DNA from: an uncultured Megasphaera sp.
GTDB taxonomy: Bacteria; Bacillota; Negativicutes; Veillonellales; Megasphaeraceae
DNA length: 64,000 nucleotides
Direction: 5' to 3'
NCBI GenBank assembly: GCA_934193515.1
Contig: CAKPVJ010000001.1
Coordinates: 177,448 to 241,447, forward strand
This document shows, in pieces, positions 16,144 to 24,857 of this stretch. The stretch's first letter is position 1, and each line of letters starts with the position of its first letter. The translations under genes were made by a program, and so were the position numbers. The notes under the pieces were generated by a model. That model saw nothing but the letters and a program-made list of their open reading frames with translations. It was not told the origin of the DNA and searched no databases.

Positions 16144-17163
16144 CTATCGTATAAACATGGCATCGCCAAAACTAAAGAAACGATACTTTTCTTTGACAGC
16201 CGTTTCATAGGCTTTTAAAATCTTTTCGCGTGTAGACATGGCACTGATGAGCATCAGCAGTGTCGATTCGGGCAAATGGAAATTGGTTACCAAAGCATCG
16301 ACGATGTGGAACGTAAATCCCGGATAAATGAAAATATTGGTCCAGCCGGAGCCGGCCTGCAGCGTGCCTGTCGTCCCAGCGCTTTCCAAGGTACGGATAG
16401 ATGTCGTGCCGACGGCAATGACGCGCCGTCCTTCCGCTTTCGCCTGATTAATCGTGGCTGCCGCTTCGGGCGTAATGCTGTAAAACTCGCTGTGCATTTG
16501 ATGGTCTTCGATATTTTCTTCTTCTACCGGGCGGAATGTTCCCAGTCCTACATGCAGGGTTACAAAGACTTCCTGTACGCCTTTATCCCGAATTTTCTGC
16601 AGCAGTTCGTCTGTAAAATGAAGGCCTGCTGTCGGAGCGGCTGCCGAGCCCCGTTCCCGTGCGTACACAGTCTGATATTCGTTAGGATCTGCCATTTTTT
16701 CATGAATGTACGGCGGCAGCGGCATTTCACCGATTTTATCAATAATATCATCAAACACGCCGTCATAATGGAATTTTATGATACGGCCGCCAAAATCGGT
16801 GCGGTCCTGTACGTCTGCCGTCAGGCCTTCGGGAAATGCAATGGTCGTGCCCGGCAGGGCTTTTTTTCCCGGTTTAACCAATACTTCCCATGTATCTTCG
16901 CCTACCGGCGTGAGCAGCAGGACTTCTACCTTGCCGCCTGTGGGAACCCGTTTGCCGTACAGACGGGCCGGAATGACGCGGGAATCGTTAAACACGAGCA
17001 CATCGCCTTCGTGCAGTTCGTCTACCAAATCATAGAAATATTTGTGCTGTACGTCGCCGCTCTGTCGGTCATAGAGCATGAGCCGCGCGTGGTCGCGGGG
17101 TTCTGCCGGATGCTGTGCTATTAATTCTTTCGGTAAATCATAATAAAAATCGCTAAGTTTCAA
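16144..17163 (-). CDS. queA: S-adenosylmethionine:tRNA ribosyltransferase-isomerase QueA
   Basis: 339 aa. QueA adds the ribosyl part of SAM to preQ1 in tRNA, forming epoxyqueuosine. The N-terminus KLSDFYYDLPKELIAQHPAEPRDHARLM and the segments GSAAAPTAGLHFT and VGTTSIRTLES are characteristic. I use the TTG at 17163, ten bases after the AAGGAG site, giving the usual MKLSDF start; the earlier TTG at 17172 is too close to the site. Confidence 0.97.
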   Translation of the reverse strand: MKLSDFYYDLPKELIAQHPAEPRDHARLMLYDRQSGDVQHKYFYDLVDELHEGDVLVFNDSRVIPARLYGKRVPTGGKVEVLLLTPVGEDTWEVLVKPGKKALPGTTIAFPEGLTADVQDRTDFGGRIIKFHYDGVFDDIIDKIGEMPLPPYIHEKMADPNEYQTVYARERGSAAAPTAGLHFTDELLQKIRDKGVQEVFVTLHVGLGTFRPVEEENIEDHQMHSEFYSITPEAAATINQAKAEGRRVIAVGTTSIRTLESAGTTGTLQAGSGWTNIFIYPGFTFHIVDALVTNFHLPESTLLMLISAMSTREKILKAYETAVKEKYRFFSFGDAMFIR

Positions 17164-17177
17164 AATAAACAATCTCC

Positions 17178-18416
17178 TTAATACAATCGTTCTAATGTCG
17201 TGCCTGTATAGTAATGCGACAATATCTGCCGATAATATCCGTTGACGCCGGGATGTTCTTTGGCCATTTGGTAGGCGCCGTACTGGCTCATGCCCAGGCC
17301 GTGTCCCCAGCCAAAACCATAAATAGTCAACGGCTGGCCTGCTTTAATAGGCAGTGTCAGACTGCGTCTTCCTTGGCCCATATCCGGATTGGGCGGCGTT
17401 CCCCTGCCCTGATAAAAGTCAAAGAGCGTGCTTTTCAGGCCAAACAAGGACTGGAAGGCATTGCCTGTAATCGTCGCCTGTCCTTTGGTCCCCTGCACAA
17501 TCAGCGTGCGCACCCGGCCGGACACACCGCGGTCGGACACATGCATAGGCCGTTTGGCAAGGGGCGACAGCGTAATCGCTTTCACTGTGCCTACGCCTTT
17601 ACCGGCAGCGGCCAGATTGGCTGCCAGGCGTTCCGGCGTCGTCGTGACGGACCAGCTGTACGCCGGCATATGAAAACTCCGGTCTGCTACGCCGCGTAAA
17701 TACCCTACGGGGCTGCCCCAGACATTTTCACTGTGTTCCGTCCAGCCGCCGGCACTGGCGCAAAAAATAGCTTCAATCGGCTTGCCCCGATAGGTCAGGA
17801 TTTCGCCGCTTGTTCCATCGACAGCCTGTTTGATAGAGGCCGATTCGGCATTGACGCCGCCGTATACCTGGTTGCGCGTGTCATCAGACATATCATAGCC
17901 GCGACTTTTAAAATAGTTTTTATGAAAAACCGCATAAGTCCGCGCTGCTACGGCCTGGGCCTTCAAGGCTTCCAAACTCCATGACGGGGACATTTCTTTG
18001 CCGACGACGCCGTACAGATAGTGTTCCATCGGCACGACGTTGACGACTGTCAAGCCGGCCGCCGTCGGTGTTTTCATAAATTCCAAATAGCCGCGGTACG
18101 TGTAGCCGTCCGTAATCTTGACCAAGCCGCCGTTGGCCAGGGGCCGTACGGATACGGGGCCCGTACTTTTGATACCGCCTGCTGTCAGTTCCTGGCCGCG
18201 AATCGTAATCTGGATAGGTGTATTGGCTTTTATCTTTTTTCGCAGCGTATTGCTCTGATAAATGCCCACGTCCTGCGTACCGATGACAGCTACACTAGTA
18301 CGCCCTTCCCGGATGCCGATACGCAGCGGCTGGCCGCTGCCGGAAGCCAGTACGGCCGCCGTCATGCTAATCCATATCAAAAACGCTATGACGTATATAT
18401 ATCGTCTTTTTCCCAT
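17178..18416 (-). CDS. SpoIID/LytB domain protein, exported
   Basis: 412 aa with an N-terminal signal sequence (RRYIYVIAFLIWISMTAAVLASG). The SpoIID signature is near residue 130: VPMEHYLYGVVGKEMSPSWSLEALKAQAVAARTYA. SpoIID in Bacillus is a peptidoglycan lytic transglycosylase needed for engulfment. Proteins of this family in non-sporulating relatives are probably cell-wall hydrolases or activators. No other sporulation gene lies nearby. A GWGHGLGMSQYGA motif near the C-terminus is typical of the family. It sits between a DUF2905 gene and queA. Confidence 0.9.
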   Translation of the reverse strand: MGKRRYIYVIAFLIWISMTAAVLASGSGQPLRIGIREGRTSVAVIGTQDVGIYQSNTLRKKIKANTPIQITIRGQELTAGGIKSTGPVSVRPLANGGLVKITDGYTYRGYLEFMKTPTAAGLTVVNVVPMEHYLYGVVGKEMSPSWSLEALKAQAVAARTYAVFHKNYFKSRGYDMSDDTRNQVYGGVNAESASIKQAVDGTSGEILTYRGKPIEAIFCASAGGWTEHSENVWGSPVGYLRGVADRSFHMPAYSWSVTTTPERLAANLAAAGKGVGTVKAITLSPLAKRPMHVSDRGVSGRVRTLIVQGTKGQATITGNAFQSLFGLKSTLFDFYQGRGTPPNPDMGQGRRSLTLPIKAGQPLTIYGFGWGHGLGMSQYGAYQMAKEHPGVNGYYRQILSHYYTGTTLERLY

Positions 18417-18432
18417 GTAGGCTCCTCCTGTC

Positions 18433-18645
18433 TTAACGGAAAAACAGATTCACGATAATGGTCAACACGATGCTGATAAGCAGGCAGGTCACGATAGGAA
18501 AATGAAAGGATACATTGTCTTTGGTCCAGTTGATATCTCCCGGCAGATTGCCGATAAACCGGCTCAGGCCGATATGGTCGAGTACCAGCCAGCCGCAGCC
18601 GGCGGCAATGCATAGTATGCCGATGATAATCAGTAGTTTTCCCAT
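18433..18645 (-). CDS. DUF2905 family small membrane protein
   Basis: 70 aa with two membrane segments (LLIIIGILCIAAGCGWLVL and PIVTCLLISIVLTIIVNLFF) joined by the family loop IGNLPGDINWTKDNVSFHFP. Its function is unknown. DUF2905 genes are commonly found near ruvB/queA in Firmicutes and deep-branching bacteria, as here. Confidence 0.85.
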   Translation of the reverse strand: MGKLLIIIGILCIAAGCGWLVLDHIGLSRFIGNLPGDINWTKDNVSFHFPIVTCLLISIVLTIIVNLFFR

Positions 18646-18653
18646 GTGCCCTC

Positions 18654-19676
18654 CTAAAACAACGCCGTACTCTTGGCGTCCTGCGGCGGCGGCAGTCCCA
18701 AATGACAGTAAGCTGCCGGCGTTACGACGCGTCCTCTAGGCGTGCGGTTTAAAAATCCCTGCTGCATCAAGAACGGTTCATACACATCTTCGACGGCATC
18801 GACGGATTCGCTGATGGCCGCGGCAATCGTATCCAAGCCAACAGGGCCGCCGCCGAATTTTTCAATAATGACCTGCAGTACCCGCCGGTCTGTCCGGTCC
18901 AAGCCGCAGGCATCGACTTCCAGCCGGTCCAGTGCCCGGCCTGCCAGAGCCGCTGTAATCACGTCGGCCTGGTCTACCTGGGCAAAATCACGCACGCGCT
19001 TTAAAAGCCTGTTGGCAATACGCGGCGTGCCGCGGGAACGGCGGGCGATTTCCAAAGCGCCCTGATCGTCGATATCAATATTCAAAATTTCAGCAGTCCG
19101 CTTGATAATCAGGACTAAATCTTCCGGTTTGTAAAATTCAAGACGGCAGATAACGCCAAAGCGATCTCGCAGAGGCGGCGCCAGGCGGCCTACCTGCGTC
19201 GTCGCGCCTACGAGCGTAAACGGTGGCAAATCAATCCGCACAGAGCGGGCGCTCGGTCCCTTGCCGATGACAATGTCCAGCGCATAATCTTCCATAGCCG
19301 CATAGAGTACTTCTTCCACACTATGGGAGAGCCGATGAATTTCATCAATAAACAAGACGTCCCGTTCCTGCAGATTGGTCAGCAGCGCCGCCAAATCGCC
19401 GGGGCGTTCAATCGCCGGGCCTGATGTAATGCGCAGGCTGACGCCTAATTCGTTGGCAATGATGCCTGCCATAGTCGTTTTGCCCAGTCCCGGCGGCCCG
19501 TACAAGAGGACATGGTCCAAGGCTTCCTGCCGCAGTTTGGCTGCCTGAATAAATACTTCCAGATTTTGTTTGGCTTTATGCTGCCCAATATATTCTTTTA
19601 AATAATGCGGACGCAGGCTGTACTGCCAGGAATCTCCCGGCACCGGTCCTGTTTCCACAATACGATTTTCTTCCAT
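18654..19676 (-). CDS. ruvB: Holliday junction branch-migration ATPase RuvB
   Basis: 340 aa AAA+ motor. Walker A GPPGLGKTTMAG is near residue 60, Walker B LFIDEIHRL near 108, and the C-terminal winged helix contains the arginine-rich QQGFLNRTPRGRVVT. It pairs with RuvA at Holliday junctions. The gene follows ruvA by three bases and precedes the DUF2905 gene by eight. Confidence 0.98.
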   Translation of the reverse strand: MEENRIVETGPVPGDSWQYSLRPHYLKEYIGQHKAKQNLEVFIQAAKLRQEALDHVLLYGPPGLGKTTMAGIIANELGVSLRITSGPAIERPGDLAALLTNLQERDVLFIDEIHRLSHSVEEVLYAAMEDYALDIVIGKGPSARSVRIDLPPFTLVGATTQVGRLAPPLRDRFGVICRLEFYKPEDLVLIIKRTAEILNIDIDDQGALEIARRSRGTPRIANRLLKRVRDFAQVDQADVITAALAGRALDRLEVDACGLDRTDRRVLQVIIEKFGGGPVGLDTIAAAISESVDAVEDVYEPFLMQQGFLNRTPRGRVVTPAAYCHLGLPPPQDAKSTALF

Positions 19677-19679
19677 GGA

Positions 19680-20282
19680 TTACCTCCCGCTTCCCAAGGC
19701 TTTCAATGCCTCTTTGAGCAGTTGTTCTACTGTCTGGCAGGTGCCTGCCTTGGCTTCCACCACGGGCAGTACTTCCTGTTCACTATAGCCCAGACTGACG
19801 AGCGCGGCCAGCGTTTCTGCCGCAATGCCCTGCGGTGCCGTTGCTGCGGGGACAGATAGGTCTGCCACCGCACCGTCATCGACAGGCCCGATTTTATCCT
19901 GCAGTTCCAGGACAATGCGTTCTGCCGTTTTTTTGCCGATGCCGGGCATTTTCGTCAGCACTTTCATATTTTTTTGATGTACGGCCAGGCGAAATCCGTC
20001 CGGATTGGCTGCGCTCAAGATGCCCAAGGCGACCTTGGGACCGACGCCGTTAACACTAATCAACAGCATAAATAATTCGTATTCATCCTGCGTAGCAAAT
20101 CCATACAGCAAGATGGCGTCGTCGCGCACGCCCATATACGTAAAGACCATCGCTTCTTTGCCAATGGTCAGCTTTTCCATCGTCGATGCCGGCACAAACA
20201 CGCGATAGCCGACACCGTGCACGTCGATAAAGCAGTACTCCCTGAATATATGGGTCACTATGCCCTTGAGATAGCCAATCAT
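19680..20282 (-). CDS. ruvA: Holliday junction DNA-binding protein RuvA
   Basis: 200 aa: N-terminal OB fold (MIGYLKGIVTHI), two helix-hairpin-helix motifs (VNGVGPKVALGIL and MPGIGKKTAERIVLEL, about residues 78-90 and 113-128) and a C-terminal UBA-like domain (LVSLGYSEQEV) that binds RuvB. It overlaps ruvC by four bases. Confidence 0.98.
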   Translation of the reverse strand: MIGYLKGIVTHIFREYCFIDVHGVGYRVFVPASTMEKLTIGKEAMVFTYMGVRDDAILLYGFATQDEYELFMLLISVNGVGPKVALGILSAANPDGFRLAVHQKNMKVLTKMPGIGKKTAERIVLELQDKIGPVDDGAVADLSVPAATAPQGIAAETLAALVSLGYSEQEVLPVVEAKAGTCQTVEQLLKEALKALGSGR

Positions 20283-20779
20283 AACTGCACCGTCCTTCGC
20301 AGACTCTGGGAATGGCTGCAGTACACGGCATAAATCGCCATGGCCAGACCGTCAGCCGCATCATCGGGCTTGATTTTTTCACGAATGCCCAGCAAGCGCA
20401 TGGTCATGTCGATGACCTGGTCTTTCGTCGCCCTGCCGTAGCCGGTGACGCCCTGCTTGACCTGCAGCGGTGAAAATTCCAAAATGGGAATCTGCGCCTG
20501 CTGCGCCGTCAAAAGAATAATGCCCCGCGCCTGGCCGACGGTAATCGCCGTCGTAACATTGCGATTAAAAAAAAGCTGTTCCACACCGATGACATCGGGC
20601 TTGTATTTAGCATACAGCTCGTTCAGTCCTTCAAACAGCGTGACAAGCCGTTCTGCATCCGTATGGTCCGGCGTCGTCTGTATCGTACCGTATGTAATTG
20701 GCTTGAGACGGCTGCCTGCGGCGTCTACTACGCCAAATCCGCAAATCGCCGTCCCCGGATCGATTCCCATTGCACGCAT
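20279..20779 (-). CDS. ruvC: Holliday junction endonuclease RuvC
   Basis: 166 aa RNase H-fold resolvase. Catalytic acidic residues are visible: Asp7 in MGIDPGTAICGFGVV, Glu in GVEQLFFNRN (about 66), and DDAADGLAMAIY (about 138-149). It is first gene of ruvC-ruvA-ruvB-DUF2905-spoIID-queA-tgt-yajC-FTHF ligase-secD-secF, behind an extended -10 promoter. Confidence 0.98.
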   Translation of the reverse strand: MRAMGIDPGTAICGFGVVDAAGSRLKPITYGTIQTTPDHTDAERLVTLFEGLNELYAKYKPDVIGVEQLFFNRNVTTAITVGQARGIILLTAQQAQIPILEFSPLQVKQGVTGYGRATKDQVIDMTMRLLGIREKIKPDDAADGLAMAIYAVYCSHSQSLRRTVQL

Positions 20780-20823
20780 CGTGAGATGCCTCCTATATCA
20801 TCATACTAAATAGACTAATGTTT

Positions 20824-20832
20824 ATTATACCA
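20824..20832 (-). promoter_or_regulatory. Extended -10 promoter of ruvC
   Basis: Minus-strand TGGTATAAT (TGN plus a perfect TATAAT), about 45 bases before the ruvC ATG. No good -35 is seen; that region is occupied by the hairpin at 20835-20871. Confidence 0.5.
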
Positions 20833-20834
20833 TG

Positions 20835-20871
20835 AAACAAGGGAGCAGGGCTAGCCCTGCTCCCTTGTTTT
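20835..20871. terminator. Perfect-palindrome terminator between the flavodoxin gene and ruvC
   Basis: AACAAGGGAGCAGGGC pairs with GCCCTGCTCCCTTGTT with almost no loop. T runs follow on both sides (TTTT on plus, TTT on minus). It probably ends the minus-strand flavodoxin transcript and insulates the ruvC promoter. Confidence 0.75.
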
Positions 20872-20967
20872 ACAAACAGCTATGTATTTCTCATGCCAAG
20901 CTGCCGTATATATGGAAGTGTTTCCCATTCTTTCTATGTTCTCATGTGCATTGCTGTCCATCGCGTA

Positions 20968-21675
20968 TCAATATCCGGCTTGTTTTAACCAGTCGGACAA
21001 ACTCGATGCCGCGCCATCTATCTCATCGCGATACACTGTATAGGCGTTAGGATTGACATCGGCCCTGCTTTCCAGATTGGCAATTTTCTCAACAGTCCCT
21101 GCCAAACCGCTGCCGCCATGGGTAGAAAAGATGTGGATTTTCTTTCCTGCCAGGTCATGACTTTCTAAAAATGTATAGACCGGCATAGGCAAATCGCCCC
21201 ACCAAATCGGATAACCGAGGAAAATCGTGTCATACTGGGACAAGTCACCAATAGTATCCTTGAGTTCGGGCCGAGCCTGGCGCAGCAGTTCCGCTTTCGC
21301 ATCTGCCACCAAAATTTTATGATTAACAGCATAGGCCTTTTTCGGTTCAATGCGGTATACATCGGCACCAGTTCGCTGATGAATGACATCGGCAAGATAC
21401 TGCGTGCTTCCTTCTACGTCATTTTGGTTTTCTGTTTCGGGATCTGAAAAATAGACAACTGCCACGTTGCTGTCACTGACTTGAGCAGCCGGCAGTTCCT
21501 CTCTGCTTCCTTTAATAGAGGCAGACGCATTGGCATCTACTGACACGTTCTGCGTTTTAGCTGTATTTCCGTTTTGTGCCTCTGGCTGGGACTGAATCGG
21601 CCCGCAAGCAGTCAGCCCTGCCCATAAGACAACGGCTCCGGCTAATATCATCATGTTGTGTGTCATCCATTTCAT
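20968..21675 (-). CDS. Lipoprotein-anchored flavodoxin
   Basis: 235 aa. The N-terminus (MKWMTHNMMILAGAVVLWAGLTACGP) is a lipoprotein signal with lipobox LTAC, so the protein should be anchored outside the inner membrane. After a low-complexity linker comes a flavodoxin-like fold: VAVVYFSDPETENQ (FMN phosphate loop region, divergent), YDTIFLGYPIWWGDLPMPVYTFLE and IHIFSTHGGSGLAGT. These match the flavodoxin 4 group often found with aldo/keto reductases. It lies 91 bases after the first aldo/keto reductase gene. Confidence 0.85.
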   Translation of the reverse strand: MKWMTHNMMILAGAVVLWAGLTACGPIQSQPEAQNGNTAKTQNVSVDANASASIKGSREELPAAQVSDSNVAVVYFSDPETENQNDVEGSTQYLADVIHQRTGADVYRIEPKKAYAVNHKILVADAKAELLRQARPELKDTIGDLSQYDTIFLGYPIWWGDLPMPVYTFLESHDLAGKKIHIFSTHGGSGLAGTVEKIANLESRADVNPNAYTVYRDEIDGAASSLSDWLKQAGY

Positions 21676-21766
21676 CGTATCTGCTCCTTTTGCTGTATCG
21701 TGGCTAGTAGGTTTGGGGACACTTCATCAGCAATCTGCAGTCCCATCGTATTTGCTATCTGTCACT

Positions 21767-22780
21767 TCATCTTGCCGAAGAGTTGCTTCGTACTGGCGTA
21801 CCGCTAAAAACATCGGACATCTCTATGCGATCCAATGTGTCATCGATATGCTTCACTTCTTCTTGAGTCAATACGATATCAGCCGCCGCTCTGTTTTCTT
21901 TCATGCGGTCTCTGCAGGTCGTACCGGGAATAGGTACAATCCATGGCTTTTTGCATAGCATCCAGGCCAATGAAATCTGTGCCGGTGTCGCGTTTTTCTC
22001 TGTTGCCAGCTTTTGAATCCACCGCAATAGTTCCTGATTTTTCTCCATTGCTTTTTTCTGAAACTGCGGCATGACTGTGCGATAATCCGTACCTTCTTCA
22101 AACTGGGTATGGCTGTCGTAACAGGCTGTAAGCAGGCCATTGGCCATCGGTGAAAACGCCACGAAACCGACGTGCAGTTCTTCTAATACCGGAAACAGGG
22201 ATTCATACCAGCGGGCCATCATTGAATATCTGTTTTGTACAGCCGTAACCGGGCAGACCGCATGGGCCAGGCGCAGCGTATCCGCATCTACTTCCGAAAG
22301 CCCCCAATGCAGGATTTTCCCTTCCTGTATAAGGTCGGCCATTACACGGGCTACTTCTTCTACAGGTACGTTCGGGTCTTGCCGGTGCTGATAGTATATG
22401 TCGATATGGTCTGTTTGCAGACGTTTCAGCGAGTTCTCTACGGATTTTCGAATGTTAGCCGGACGAGCATCCGGCACAATCGGTTTATTGGGAGCCGATG
22501 AGTTCATATCAAAATGAATGCCAAACTTCGTCCCAATCTGAATACGATCGCGAAACGGTTTGAGTGCTTCTCCCAGCAAGATTTCATTGGCATGGGGATT
22601 TTCCGGCGTGCCATATACTTCTGCTGTATCAAAAAAGGTATAGCCGGCGTCAACTGCCTGCGCCAGCAATTCTATCATGTCTTTTTTATCTTTCGGCCTG
22701 CCGTATCCGTGACTCATGCCCATACAGCCTAATCCCACTGCCGATACGACAAAATGGGTTCCCAATGTGCGGTATTTCAT
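21767..22780 (-). CDS. Aldo/keto reductase (YghZ/AKR13-like)
   Basis: 337 aa TIM-barrel NADPH-dependent oxidoreductase. Visible: GLGCMGMSHGYG, the catalytic Asp/Tyr region DTAEVYG (about residues 50-56), ILHWGLSEVDADTL and the C-terminal NADPH site region IPGTTCRDRMKEN. Physiological substrate unknown; such enzymes reduce quinones, methylglyoxal-type aldehydes or ketones. An AAAGGA site precedes the ATG. Together with the second reductase and the flavodoxin it forms a minus-strand cluster divergent from a LysR gene. Confidence 0.9.
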   Translation of the reverse strand: MKYRTLGTHFVVSAVGLGCMGMSHGYGRPKDKKDMIELLAQAVDAGYTFFDTAEVYGTPENPHANEILLGEALKPFRDRIQIGTKFGIHFDMNSSAPNKPIVPDARPANIRKSVENSLKRLQTDHIDIYYQHRQDPNVPVEEVARVMADLIQEGKILHWGLSEVDADTLRLAHAVCPVTAVQNRYSMMARWYESLFPVLEELHVGFVAFSPMANGLLTACYDSHTQFEEGTDYRTVMPQFQKKAMEKNQELLRWIQKLATEKNATPAQISLAWMLCKKPWIVPIPGTTCRDRMKENRAAADIVLTQEEVKHIDDTLDRIEMSDVFSGTPVRSNSSAR

Positions 22781-22843
22781 GCTATCCCGTCCTTTCGTAT
22801 CCAGCCAATATGCTTAAGTATCATAGCGTATCTAATAATACAC

Positions 22844-23692
22844 TCAGTCGTGAATTTTCATCTTGCCAATGGCGATGGCCTTCTGCGGATCCATTTCGTC
22901 ATAAATCGTACTGCGCCCTGTATCAAGCGTCTGGATTTGCTGCATGTCCTCTGCATCAAGCGCAAAGTCAAAGACCTTTATATTTTCTTTCATGCGCTGT
23001 TTATGTATCGTCTTGGGAATGACGACGATGCCGCGCTGAAGGAGCCAGCGGAGCATGACCTGGCCTGTCGTCTTATTATATTTTTTGGCAATGGCCTGCA
23101 GGACCGGATTGGTAAAGACGCCTTGATTGCCTTCGGCAAAAGGAGCCCACGCTTCCGGCTGGACGTGCTGTGTTTTCATGAATGCTGTTTCTGGCCATTT
23201 CTGATTCCAAACGTTGATTTCAATTTGATTGACAGCTGGCTGAATGTCGTTCATCGTACACAAGTCGGCCAGACGTTCATTCCAAAAGCTGGAGACGCCA
23301 ATCGCCCGAATACGCCCTTCCTGGTACAAGCGTTCCATTGCGCGCCAAGCACCATAATAATCACCGTAGGGCTTATGAATCAAATACAAATCGAGATATT
23401 CCAGACCCAATTTTTTCATCGACGTGTCAAAAGCCCGTAGCGTATTGTCATAGCCATGGTCCTGCACCCAAAGCTTGGTCGTAATAAACAATTCTTCACG
23501 GGGAATGCCGCTTTGCGCCACGGCTGCGCCGACGCCTTCTTCATTGCCGTACGACGCAGCCGTATCAATCAGCCGATACCCTGTTCCCAAGGCTTCACTA
23601 ACTGCTTTTTCAGTTGCTTCCGGTGCCGTCTGATAAACACCGAAGCCGAGCTGCGGCATGGTAATGCCATTTTGTAAGGTTACATACTTCAT
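22844..23692 (-). CDS. Aldo/keto reductase (2,5-diketo-D-gluconate reductase-like)
   Basis: 282 aa. The N-terminus MPQLGFGVYQT, catalytic DTAASYGNEEGVG (Asp/Tyr), FITTKLWVQDHGYDNTLRAFDTSMKKLGLEYLDLYLIHKP, and C-terminal VVIPKTIHKQRMKEN are diagnostic of AKR5-type enzymes. AGGAGG lies just before the ATG. The paralog downstream belongs to a different AKR branch, so this is not a tandem duplication. Confidence 0.92.
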   Translation of the reverse strand: MKYVTLQNGITMPQLGFGVYQTAPEATEKAVSEALGTGYRLIDTAASYGNEEGVGAAVAQSGIPREELFITTKLWVQDHGYDNTLRAFDTSMKKLGLEYLDLYLIHKPYGDYYGAWRAMERLYQEGRIRAIGVSSFWNERLADLCTMNDIQPAVNQIEINVWNQKWPETAFMKTQHVQPEAWAPFAEGNQGVFTNPVLQAIAKKYNKTTGQVMLRWLLQRGIVVIPKTIHKQRMKENIKVFDFALDAEDMQQIQTLDTGRSTIYDEMDPQKAIAIGKMKIHD

Positions 23693-23866
23693 ATGATTTC
23701 CTCCTGTCTATGTATCATCTATGGATTGCGGCGGCTGCGCACACTTCTTTCCTGCAAGGACAGCCGTCCTATCTTGTTTTATTCCTGTCATTATCATAGA
23801 AGAAGCAACAGCCAAAGTACAGTTGCGATTTTGCAGACTGCTCTAACTTTTCTGCATAGCGATTCT

Positions 23867-23895
23867 TGGAAATGCCCAGCGGCAATGGTACAATA
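23867..23895 (+). promoter_or_regulatory. Candidate promoter of the LysR gene
   Basis: TTGGAA (23867-23872), 17 bases, TACAAT (23890-23895). The -10 lies only 16 bases before the ATG, so the leader would be very short and the GAGG site would sit at the 5' end. The match may be partly fortuitous. Confidence 0.4.
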
Positions 23896-23911
23896 GCCTT
23901 GAGGTGATACG

Positions 23912-24748
23912 ATGTTTGAATTAAACCAACTGCACCAATTCCTGACCGTTGCTGCCTGCGGCACCTTATCCAGCGCAGCCAACGTACTCCACCTGTCACA
24001 GCCTGCCTTGAGCCGTTCGATGCAGCACTTGGAAGAAGCGTTGGGCGTGCCGCTGTTTGTGCGCCAAAAGAACAAAATTGAATTCACTGCAACGGGCAAA
24101 TTTGCCATCAAATACGCCCAGCGCATCTTGGATGAAGCCCGTGAAATGAAAGACAGCCTGCAAGAATACGACCGGGCACAGCATACCTTTTTTGTCGGTT
24201 CCTGTGCGCCTGCGCCGCTTTGGGACGCGATTCCCGCACTCACTACGTGCTGTCAGCGTCTGACTCTTACATCAGAAATACGAAATCCCAACTATCTGCT
24301 GGAAAAATTTCACGCAGGCAGATACCAAGTCATTTTTCTGCCCTATCCCATCCATGAGCCCGGTATCTGCTGCCGACGCTGCGGTGAAGAACATCTCTAT
24401 TTTTCCCTGCCGCCAACACATCCGCTGGCGTCTCAAAAAACACTGCATTTGGCGGACCTCAACGGCGAAACGATGCTGCTGCGCTCGCATCTCGGATTTT
24501 GGCGTCCCATCGTAGATGCTGCGCTGCCGGACACAAAATTTCTAGTCCAGGAAGATACGGCATTTCTCGAACTTGTCAAATCATCTGTTTTGCCTTCCTT
24601 TACCAGCGACCTTGCCATGCAGCGTGAAGGCGTGCCGGCCGGCCGCGTCCTCATTCCCATCGCCGACGACGCTGCCAACGTAACCTATTACGGCTGCTGT
24701 CATGCCAGCGAACGCGCCGTCATCGGCAGCCTGTTTCCCGAAACATAA
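23912..24748 (+). CDS. LysR-family transcriptional regulator
   Basis: 278 aa. The winged HTH is at about residues 1-60 (FELNQLHQFLTVAACGTLSSAANVLHLSQPALSRSMQHLEEALGVPLFVR), followed by a substrate-binding domain. It is transcribed away from the aldo/keto reductase-flavodoxin cluster, the classic arrangement for a LysR regulator controlling its neighbours. GAGG precedes the ATG by seven bases. The inducer is unknown. Confidence 0.92.
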   Translation: MFELNQLHQFLTVAACGTLSSAANVLHLSQPALSRSMQHLEEALGVPLFVRQKNKIEFTATGKFAIKYAQRILDEAREMKDSLQEYDRAQHTFFVGSCAPAPLWDAIPALTTCCQRLTLTSEIRNPNYLLEKFHAGRYQVIFLPYPIHEPGICCRRCGEEHLYFSLPPTHPLASQKTLHLADLNGETMLLRSHLGFWRPIVDAALPDTKFLVQEDTAFLELVKSSVLPSFTSDLAMQREGVPAGRVLIPIADDAANVTYYGCCHASERAVIGSLFPET

Positions 24749-24766
24749 CTTCAAAATCTATACAAT

Positions 24767-24809
24767 AAGCCTGCTGCACGAAATCACTTCGCACAGCAGG
24801 CTTGTTTTC
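24767..24809 (+). terminator. Terminator of the LysR gene
   Basis: AAGCCTGCTG pairs with CAGCAGGCTT, followed by GTTTTC. The loop of about 18 bases may fold further (CGAAATCACTTCG). Confidence 0.8.
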
Positions 24810-24857
24810 TCAGCGCATCACGCCGACAGTATGTATTCCTCTGGCTTACTGTCTCAA

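Noticed and set aside
17178..18416. Evidence for sporulation from the SpoIID-like gene
   Set aside because: The family also occurs in non-spore-formers, and no other sporulation gene is nearby.
21767..23692. Tandem duplication of aldo/keto reductases
   Set aside because: The two differ in length, N-terminal motifs and branch; they are not recent duplicates.
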